This document shows, one piece after another, positions 20,313-25,916 of a DNA stretch of 25,916 bases (position 1 is its first letter; each line of letters opens with the position of its first letter). This DNA comes from a virus. The notes under the pieces were generated by a model. That model worked only from the letters and a program-made list of their open reading frames with translations, was not told the DNA's origin and ran no database searches. A program made the position numbers and the translations under genes. The DNA is taken from the IMG/VR virus record IMGVR_UViG_3300037882_001114, positions 1-25,916 of that record; one strand, given 5' to 3'.

Positions 20313-21091
20313 TGACTGACATGGGCGCGCTTCGTTATTCCAAGGTTGCTCTGTGTACGCCTTGCTATGACGGGCGCGCCCATATCGGGCACAACCGCTC
20401 TATCGGCGCGTTTTTAGGAACATTGAAGCGTCTCGATTGCGAAGGGCGCTACTTCGACGCTCAGCACGGGGCGAATCTTCCAAGGCTCAGGAACACGCTT
20501 GTCGCAGAGGCCCTATCGTGGGGCGCGGAAACGATCCTATGGGTCGATTCCGATGTGGCGTTCACGCCGCATGACGCGCTTCCCTTATTGCGGGCGCGCG
20601 AGGCGTGCGTCGGGGCCGCGATCCAAAGACGGCCGATCGCAGAAAACGAGCCGCCCTCCGTGACGTTTCGATTGATGGAGAACGGCGGGGTCAATTACCG
20701 ATCCGACGGGCTTGTCGAGGTCGGGCTTATCGGCACCGCGTTTGCGAAAACGGATCGCATCGTCTTTGAGAAAATGGGCGAGGCTGGAATAGCGCTAAGG
20801 CTCGAGAACGAAGGATGCTCGGCCGCGGCGCTTCCCTTCCTGCGCAGCTACTTCTGGTACGATCCGGAAGATACGGGCCGCGTCTGCGCTAAGACCGGCG
20901 AGAAACTCTACCGCGATCCGGGCGAGGACTACACGTTTTTCCGGCGCGCTTCGGCGCTCGGCTTCAAATCCTTCATCCATCCGACGATCAGGCCGGTCCA
21001 CCACGAAGGACGCATGCGGCTTGAGAAGAACTTCTGGGACCTCCACGGGGCGCAGATCGAGGCGCAGCTAAAGCCTCACGCCGCCGAATAA
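20312..21091 (+). CDS. GT-A type glycosyltransferase
   Basis: The 259-residue product starts at ATG 20312 in a TAATG junction. It opens with a strand (SKVALCTPCYDGRAH), has ARN-like LPRLRNTLVAEAL, and a DxD metal and sugar-nucleotide motif in LWVDSDVAF (D79-S80-D81). A late GEDYTFFRRASALGFKSFIH (about 204-223) followed by PVHHEG resembles the acceptor-side acidic and His motifs of GT-A enzymes. It is located within the capsid genes, so glycosylation of a virion protein is an attractive but unproven role; host-surface or DNA modification are alternatives. Confidence 0.75.
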   Translation: MTDMGALRYSKVALCTPCYDGRAHIGHNRSIGAFLGTLKRLDCEGRYFDAQHGANLPRLRNTLVAEALSWGAETILWVDSDVAFTPHDALPLLRAREACVGAAIQRRPIAENEPPSVTFRLMENGGVNYRSDGLVEVGLIGTAFAKTDRIVFEKMGEAGIALRLENEGCSAAALPFLRSYFWYDPEDTGRVCAKTGEKLYRDPGEDYTFFRRASALGFKSFIHPTIRPVHHEGRMRLEKNFWDLHGAQIEAQLKPHAAE

Positions 21092-21116
21092 CTGACAACC
21101 GAAAGGACTAAAGGCC

Positions 21117-21740
21117 ATGGTCGACTACAAAACGGACACCCAAGACCAATACCTGAAAGTCGCCGGCCTCTCCATCGCCGGCGTCGATCTTCCATCAACT
21201 GCGGTTGATGAACTCGCAACGCTCGGCGGTCTCACAGCGACAGCCGCGGAGCTCAATACCCTAGACGGCATTCTCGCGACCGTCACCGAACTGAACCAGA
21301 CTTGCGACGTATCGACGAGACATGTCGCGGCCGGCGCGACGCTCACCGTCACGGCGGCGCTCCACGCCGACAAGGTGATCCTCCTCGATACCTTAGCCGG
21401 CTCGGTCTGCACGCTTCCCGCCGCGACCGGGACGGGCAACGTCTACAGGTTCATGACGAGCGTCATCGCGACCTCGAACTCGCATATCGTCCAAGTTGCC
21501 AACGCAACCGACGTGATGACGGGATCGCTCAACGTCGTCGATCATGCCGACGGGACCGTGACTGCCTTTGGCACGGTCGCCGCCTCCGACACGATTACGC
21601 TCAACCGAACGACGACGGGCTCGGTCAAGATCGGCGAATATATCGAGATCAGGGACGTCAAAGCCGGGTTCTTCTCTGTCTTCGGCACGGTGACGGCGAC
21701 CGGCGCAGAAGCGAATCCGTTCTCGGCCGCCGTCTCTTAA
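21117..21740 (+). CDS. Beta-rich virion protein
   Basis: The 207-residue product starts at ATG 21117 behind GAAAGGACTAAAGG. Residues about 35-62 include LTATAAELNTLDGILATVTE, the TAAELNxLDG repeat found in many phage tail and head fibre proteins. The rest is strands (GATLTVTAALHADKVILLDT, GTVTAFGTVAASDTITLN). It probably forms a beta-helix or trimeric structural protein of the head or tail. The exact role is unknown. Confidence 0.65.
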   Translation: MVDYKTDTQDQYLKVAGLSIAGVDLPSTAVDELATLGGLTATAAELNTLDGILATVTELNQTCDVSTRHVAAGATLTVTAALHADKVILLDTLAGSVCTLPAATGTGNVYRFMTSVIATSNSHIVQVANATDVMTGSLNVVDHADGTVTAFGTVAASDTITLNRTTTGSVKIGEYIEIRDVKAGFFSVFGTVTATGAEANPFSAAVS

Positions 21741-21756
21741 AGCCTGACAGCGCGCC

Positions 21757-22629
21757 ATGACGACCCTCGCAACCATGGCGACGAATATCCTGACGCACGA
21801 GCGGCGCACGACAGACACGGGCGCCGTGACTGCGGTCGATCTCTTTATTCAGGACGCAATCCGGCACTACGCCGGAAAGCGCTGGTGGGCGACGGAAGCG
21901 GACGGGCTGATCTTCACGACCGTCGCCGACACCGAGTACTATTCGGTCCCGGCCCCGTTGCGCGTCATCGACACCGTCTCGACATCGCAGAGCGTCGTTG
22001 TGAGGAAGACCATCACGGCGATTACAAAAGCAAATCCCGCCGTGGTCACATCGGCGGCGCACGGTATTGCCGACGGCGAGATCATACGCATCGTCGAAGC
22101 GGGAGGCATGACCGAGGTCAACGGCGTCCAGTTCACCGTCGACAATCCGGCGACGAACACCTTCGAACTTTCAGGGATCGATTCCTCCGCCTATACGACC
22201 TACACGTCCGGCGGGGCCGCCTATGTCACGCCTTCGACGGTCTACGCGCTAGACCCGATCAGCAATCTGCAACTGGAGGCGTGCTATTTTCAGCCGGAGC
22301 GCCAGTCCACAGGCCAGCCCGACGTATGGGCGATGCACAAGGACAGAATAAGGCTCTGGCCGATCCCGGACGGGACTTACGAAGTCAGGACCCAAGGCTA
22401 CGGCGCGACGCTCCCGATCTCGACAAGCCTCGATACGAGCCCTTGGTCGAACGAGCTTTACTCGCTGATCTATTCAAGAGCGAGGGCGCTCTTTGCTCGC
22501 GACTACCGTCAAGACATCGAAGCCTATCAGCTCCACACAGCAGCAGAGCGCGACACCTGGGCGGCGCTTGAGTCTGAATCCGTGAAACGCACTGTCACGC
22601 GACGCTTCAAAAGCTGGGGGATTGTTTGA
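21757..22629 (+). CDS. Head-tail adaptor (P22 gp4-like) with inserted domain
   Basis: The 290-residue product starts at ATG 21757. The N-terminus (AVDLFIQDAIRHYAGKRWWA) and the later RIRLWPIPDGTYEVRTQGYG plus YSLIYSRARALFARDYRQD fit P22 gp4-like adaptors, which attach below the portal and seal the channel. Residues about 85-157 (NPAVVTSAAHGIADGEIIRI, GMTEVNGVQFTVDNPATNTF) look like an inserted small beta domain common in phage proteins and related to the FCCH-type barrel. The insertion lengthens the adaptor well beyond the 166 residues of P22 gp4. Confidence 0.75.
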   Translation: MTTLATMATNILTHERRTTDTGAVTAVDLFIQDAIRHYAGKRWWATEADGLIFTTVADTEYYSVPAPLRVIDTVSTSQSVVVRKTITAITKANPAVVTSAAHGIADGEIIRIVEAGGMTEVNGVQFTVDNPATNTFELSGIDSSAYTTYTSGGAAYVTPSTVYALDPISNLQLEACYFQPERQSTGQPDVWAMHKDRIRLWPIPDGTYEVRTQGYGATLPISTSLDTSPWSNELYSLIYSRARALFARDYRQDIEAYQLHTAAERDTWAALESESVKRTVTRRFKSWGIV

Positions 22630-22645
22630 AACGTAGGAGAAACTT

Positions 22646-22834
22646 ATGACGTATCAAGAGAGCGACGAGTACTGGGCTGCGAAGAAGCGCGCCAGAAAGA
22701 TAGCTGAAGTGCAGTCAGACTATTTTAAGGGCCTGCTTAAGTTCGCGCATTCCGAAAACATTCTTGATACGGCGCTTGTCGATGCGGGCATTCCGCGCAC
22801 GCGCACAGCGTCTGAAAGCCGGGCGATTGTTTGA
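22646..22834 (+). CDS. Small hypothetical protein
   Basis: The 62-residue product starts at ATG 22646 behind TAGGAGAAAC. It is helical and charged (YWAAKKRARKIAEVQSDYFK, then LLKFAHSENILDTALVDAG). It ends in AIV; the adaptor upstream ends in GIV. No family is recognised. It lies between the adaptor and the tail-hub region, so it may be a minor virion or assembly protein. Confidence 0.55.
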   Translation: MTYQESDEYWAAKKRARKIAEVQSDYFKGLLKFAHSENILDTALVDAGIPRTRTASESRAIV

Positions 22835-22844
22835 GTGCGCGTGC

Positions 22845-22949
22845 GGGCCGGGCTCCCATCCGGCCTCCATCGATGGCCTAACCCATCTCGAAACATAGCT
22901 TTGGCCGCTAAAGAGGCAGGGCCTTAGCGATCCTCCGGGGCGCTGCCTC
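22845..22949 (+). ncRNA. Structured intergenic element with H-type pseudoknot
   Basis: Within the 163-base gap 22835-22997, GGCCGG/CCGGCC form a hairpin (22846-22865). A 10-base palindrome CCATCGATGG follows at 22867-22876. CGCTAA 22906-22911 pairs with TTAGCG 22924-22929, and GAGGCAG 22913-22919 in its loop pairs with CTGCCTC 22943-22949. The loops of this H-type pseudoknot are 1, 4 and 13 bases, a feasible geometry. A plain hairpin using GAGGCAG/CTGCCTC is the alternative fold. All frames near it contain stops. It lies 49 bases before the next start; no known RNA family is recognised. Confidence 0.5.
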
Positions 22950-22997
22950 GCGCCGCCGCACGCCCTAGCAACAAACCACAATTCGCCGCGGAGATAA

Positions 22998-24056
22998 ATG
23001 CCCCGCTCCTCAACCTTCATCTTCGGCCCTTGGGCGCCGGATAACCCGTCATGGGGCGGGTCCCGGCTTGGCTCCGGCGGCGAGATTATTCTTGAAGACG
23101 CGCATGGGTGCTTCTGGGCGTCTACCCCCTATGGCGGGGGATACAGGCCTCTGAGCGGGCCCGGAACGACAATTGCGCTCTTTGAAGACACCGGCGGGGA
23201 AGGCGGCGGCGGGGGAGGAGAGGACCCGCCATTCCCAGTTCTATATACGCCGAACACCATGCCGGCTTCGGCTTGCGCCAAGGGTTGGTTCGACGATCAG
23301 GACGCGTCGACCATCGACGTAGAGGCGGGCTCTCCAGGCGGGGAAGAAATTTCGGAGTGGCGCAACAAGATCACCGACGCGACGGACCACGCAATCCCGC
23401 GCGACTTCAACAACCCCGATCCATGGACGTCAGGGCCTACGTACAATTCCGGGCAGATGATGTTCACGGCGCTGAATTCATCTGTGCTCGATATCCAGCT
23501 TCCGGCGCAGCACACCGGCGCCAATCTCTGGTGCATCATCGTCGGACGCATCGGCCCGTTCTCCGGCGGACCAGACAACGTCTTTGTCGAGTTCGGCAAT
23601 GACGGCGAGCTAGCGCAGTCAAACGCCGATTCCTTGACCATCATGCGCAACGGAACGAATTACCAGATCGCGGTCGACAGAAGCGGAGAAACCGACGCTC
23701 TTTCCGACACGGTTCCGAACGCGACAGACGATGACAGGCCGGGCAAGTCGGAATTCATGCTGTTGGTTCGCTGCGACGGAACGAACAAGATCGTGCGCAC
23801 GAACGGCGTCTTGTCTGACACCGAGACATCGACGACGGCGTTTGACATCACTCGGGTTCGCCTCGGCGCCCGCGGCGACGATAACTCCAGCTACGATCTC
23901 AAGGGCACATTGCGGGCCATCGTCTACGGCACATGCGCCTTGACGGACGAAGACGTCGAGAAGCTGGAAGGCTTCATGGCGCACTGGCGCGGCAAGCCGA
24001 CTGAATTCCTGCCGACGACGCATACGCATTACTCCTCCGCCCCGATGACGAGCTAG
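22998..24056 (+). CDS. Lectin-domain protein carrying a tail-hub-like N-terminus
   Basis: The 352-residue product starts at ATG 22998 behind GCGGAGA. Residues 1-60 (IFGPWAPDNPSWGG and later YGGGYRPLSGPGTT) match the usual opening of gp10-like tail-hub proteins, which read FGP-x-x-PD-x-P ... GGYRP. A glycine run (about 66-74) follows. Residues about 81-345 resemble a concanavalin A/laminin-G-like jelly roll: DDQDASTID, ISEWRNKITDATD, LWCIIVGRIGPFSGG, and the closing LRAIVYGTCALTDEDVEKLE. Such domains bind sugars, so it could be a receptor-binding part of the tail. The next gene is the rest of the hub. Confidence 0.7.
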   Translation: MPRSSTFIFGPWAPDNPSWGGSRLGSGGEIILEDAHGCFWASTPYGGGYRPLSGPGTTIALFEDTGGEGGGGGGEDPPFPVLYTPNTMPASACAKGWFDDQDASTIDVEAGSPGGEEISEWRNKITDATDHAIPRDFNNPDPWTSGPTYNSGQMMFTALNSSVLDIQLPAQHTGANLWCIIVGRIGPFSGGPDNVFVEFGNDGELAQSNADSLTIMRNGTNYQIAVDRSGETDALSDTVPNATDDDRPGKSEFMLLVRCDGTNKIVRTNGVLSDTETSTTAFDITRVRLGARGDDNSSYDLKGTLRAIVYGTCALTDEDVEKLEGFMAHWRGKPTEFLPTTHTHYSSAPMTS

Positions 24057-24060
24057 CGCC

Positions 24061-25470
24061 ATGGTCGAAGTCAACGAACCGTCCGGAGACGGGGTGTTCT
24101 GGTCGGCGAACGGCGACGGGTACTTCTTCGTCGGCGACTACACGCGCATCTGGATGCTGAACGAAGCGCAAGACATTTTCGACGACGTGACGAAAGCGTC
24201 GGCGACCTACGAAGCCTCAAAGCTCGTTCCCTGGCAATTCGTCCAATACGGGGACAGGGTCACAGCGGTTTCGAAAAACCAGACGACGCAATATTTCGAC
24301 CTCGGCGATTCAACGACGTTTGACGATCTTGCAGGCTCTCCCCCGAAGGCAAGATGCGGGGCGCAGGTTCGAGACTTCGTCATGGTCGGCTCGACGACGG
24401 AAGCGGGAACGAGTTTCAACACGCGCGTCCGCTGGTGCGGCTTTGACGACACCGAGGACTGGACGACAGACCCCGGCGGGACGCAAGCCGATTTCCAGGA
24501 CATGGATGCAGCCTATGGCGAAGTCATCGGGATTGTCGGCGGCGAATTCGCGACCGTGTTTCAGCAAAGAGCGATCTCGCGCTTCACCTATGCCGGCCCG
24601 CCGTTCATTTTTCAGCGTGACACGGTCGAGATCAACAGGGGCGCGATTGCAACCCTCTCTATCGTCCCGGTTGGACGGCTGATCTTCTACTATTCGCAGG
24701 AGGGGTTCTTTGCTTTCGACGGGGCGTCGTCGACGCCTGTGTCGCAGAACATGAACCGCTGGATCAAGAACAAGATCACCGACGATACGGCGCAGCGGAT
24801 GAGATCGGCGCACTACCCGGACATCCGCTGCATCATGTGGTCGTGGCCCTATGACCCGACAGGGGCTGATCGCCCGACATCGTCCTTAAGGATTATTTTC
24901 AATTACGACGTTGGGCGCTGGACCTGGGATTATTCGGCGACCGCGCGCTGGTATTGGACCGTTGCCCCCTCTGAAACGCTTTACATCGACGATCCCGTTT
25001 ATGGCGAACTACTCATCGATGATCTCGACGATCCGATTGACTCGCAGGACGGCAGGCAAACGCGCGTCGTCGCCTGGAATTACGACGGAGTCGATTGGTC
25101 CTTGAAAGAACTCGACGGCGGCGATGTCGAGGCAAGGCTCGAAACCGTAAAGCTCGATCTATCTCCGGGACGGCGCACCATGATCACGTCGGCGCGCGTC
25201 ATCGGGAACCTGACATCGGCGACGACAATGCGCGTCGCGGCGCAATCGTCGGCCGCATACCCCGCAAACACGCTCGCCTCTGATTCAGGCGTTGCAGATT
25301 TCGGACAGAACGCCTTCGAAGACGGGTTCGTCCCGTTGATGGCGGAGGGGCGCTATCACGGGATCATGACGAAATGGGACGGCGGGATTGGAACCACGAC
25401 CGGCGATCTTGAGGAACTGACGGTCGTTCAAGGGATCGAGATCGAGTGGACACCGCTCGGCAAGTTCTGA
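24061..25470 (+). CDS. Tail hub protein (P22 gp10-like), lacking its usual N-terminus
   Basis: The 469-residue product has the beta-propeller repeats of gp10-like hub proteins: DGYFFVGDYTRIWMLNE, WQFVQYGDRVTAVSKNQTTQ, PPKARCGAQVRDFVMVGST, GIVGGEFATVFQQRAISRFT, VPVGRLIFYYSQEGFFAFDG. It starts at ATG 24061, four bases after the upstream TAG and in a different frame, with no clear Shine-Dalgarno sequence. The usual FGP...GGYRP opening of about 60 residues is missing and is instead found at the head of the upstream gene. The hub closes the channel under the adaptor. Confidence 0.8.
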   Translation: MVEVNEPSGDGVFWSANGDGYFFVGDYTRIWMLNEAQDIFDDVTKASATYEASKLVPWQFVQYGDRVTAVSKNQTTQYFDLGDSTTFDDLAGSPPKARCGAQVRDFVMVGSTTEAGTSFNTRVRWCGFDDTEDWTTDPGGTQADFQDMDAAYGEVIGIVGGEFATVFQQRAISRFTYAGPPFIFQRDTVEINRGAIATLSIVPVGRLIFYYSQEGFFAFDGASSTPVSQNMNRWIKNKITDDTAQRMRSAHYPDIRCIMWSWPYDPTGADRPTSSLRIIFNYDVGRWTWDYSATARWYWTVAPSETLYIDDPVYGELLIDDLDDPIDSQDGRQTRVVAWNYDGVDWSLKELDGGDVEARLETVKLDLSPGRRTMITSARVIGNLTSATTMRVAAQSSAAYPANTLASDSGVADFGQNAFEDGFVPLMAEGRYHGIMTKWDGGIGTTTGDLEELTVVQGIEIEWTPLGKF

Positions 25471-25471
25471 C

Positions 25472-25801
25472 ATGACGCACGGGCACAGAATTCCCCCGGC
25501 GATGCCGGCGACGGCTGCAGGCTTTAAGTCGGCGCTGCATCAAATCATTACGGCGGTTGATCGCCTGTTTAAGGGCCACGTCAATTGCGTCGGCGAAATC
25601 ACGCTAACGGCCGGAACGACGACGGTCCTCACATACCCCGAGCTTCATTCCGAGAAAGGGATCTTCTTCATGCCGAAATCAGCAGCTGCGGCGGCGCTTT
25701 ATACCTCCTCGGCGTTTCGCTGCGCGGTGACGCAAGGCTCGGCGACGATCACTCATGCGAGTGCGGCAGGCACTGAAACTTACAGATGGGCGGCGTTCTG
25801 A
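25472..25801 (+). CDS. Small beta-rich virion protein
   Basis: The 109-residue product starts at ATG 25472, just after the hub stop. After a short lead (FKSALHQIITAVDRLFKGHV) it is strands (GEITLTAGTTTVLTYPELHS, GIFFMPKSAAAAALYTSSAF) and ends in TITHASAAGTETYRWAAF. This is a common pattern of small phage head- or tail-fibre-associated proteins that end in a T-I-T-H turn. Exact role is unknown. Confidence 0.6.
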   Translation: MTHGHRIPPAMPATAAGFKSALHQIITAVDRLFKGHVNCVGEITLTAGTTTVLTYPELHSEKGIFFMPKSAAAAALYTSSAFRCAVTQGSATITHASAAGTETYRWAAF

Positions 25802-25916
25802 TGGCAGGGATCAACGATTGGGCCGCGCTCGGCCGACAGCAATTTCCAACGTCGCAGTTTCCCTTGAACCTGACCGGCGTCGACCCCAACAAGTTCGCAA
25901 CGTGGCAGGGAAACCA
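25801..25916 (+). CDS. N-terminus of the next virion gene (right-truncated)
   Basis: ATG 25801 overlaps the upstream stop (TGATG), and the frame stays open to the right edge (38 residues). The visible part is MAGINDWAALGRQQFPTSQF, followed by PLNLTGVDPNKFATWQG. Too little remains for a family call; the position suggests a tail or injection protein. Confidence 0.5.
   Translation, partial: MAGINDWAALGRQQFPTSQFPLNLTGVDPNKFATWQGN

Noticed and set aside
24049-24061. Possible programmed +1 frameshift joining the lectin protein to the hub propeller
   Set aside because: The frames could be joined by a +1 slip at AGC-TAG, but no recognised slippery sequence or stimulator is present, and ATG 24061 gives a simple restart. 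Kept only as a remote option.

Overview
The window is a single densely packed, G+C-rich stretch of tailed-phage or prophage DNA. Every supported gene lies on the + strand, and most stop codons overlap the next start (ATGA, GTGA or TAATG). The structural genes point to a short-tailed (podovirus-like) virion: a P22-type portal, an N4-gp56-type major capsid protein, a P22 gp4-like adaptor and a P22 gp10-like tail hub. High G+C, frequent GTG starts and an MmcB-like nuclease suggest an alphaproteobacterial host, but this is inference. There is no integrase, lysis cassette or replication gene in view, so a lytic phage and a prophage cannot be told apart.

Region 1 (1-8019) is an accessory or early region of small coupled genes: an HTH protein, a beta-class DNA methyltransferase with an unusual DPVW motif, an NrdR-like zinc ribbon, a PD-(D/E)XK nuclease, an XF1762-type protein, a DUF5131 protein, a zinc-finger protein, a DUF1508 protein, two small membrane proteins, a NusG/RfaH-like factor, a DUF551-like protein and several unknowns. 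Region 2 (8020-8190) is a non-coding gap with a possible promoter and a run of hairpins. Region 3 (8191-13686) holds small genes, the terminase subunits and a run of small genes, several of which look like divergent copies of one another. Region 4 (13693-25916) is the virion block: portal, small genes, a probable scaffold, a structured leader, major capsid protein, a probable decoration protein, a glycosyltransferase, a beta-rich virion protein, the adaptor, a second structured gap with a predicted pseudoknot, a lectin-domain protein carrying what looks like the tail-hub N-terminus, the rest of the tail hub, and fibre-like genes running off the right edge.

Three observations stand out. First, the tail hub seems to be split: its usual N-terminal segment heads a lectin-domain gene and its propeller is a separate downstream gene. 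Second, the only three gaps above 160 bases are all rich in inverted repeats, including a pair of repeats with a compensatory base-pair change and a clean H-type pseudoknot. Third, short junction sequences that encode a protein tail plus the next gene's ribosome binding site or start recur between unrelated genes, and four 10-16-codon mini-ORFs sit in overlapping start-stop chains. No gene-free stretch exceeds 300 bases. I saw no tRNA, rRNA, CRISPR array, insertion sequence or convincing intrinsic terminator.
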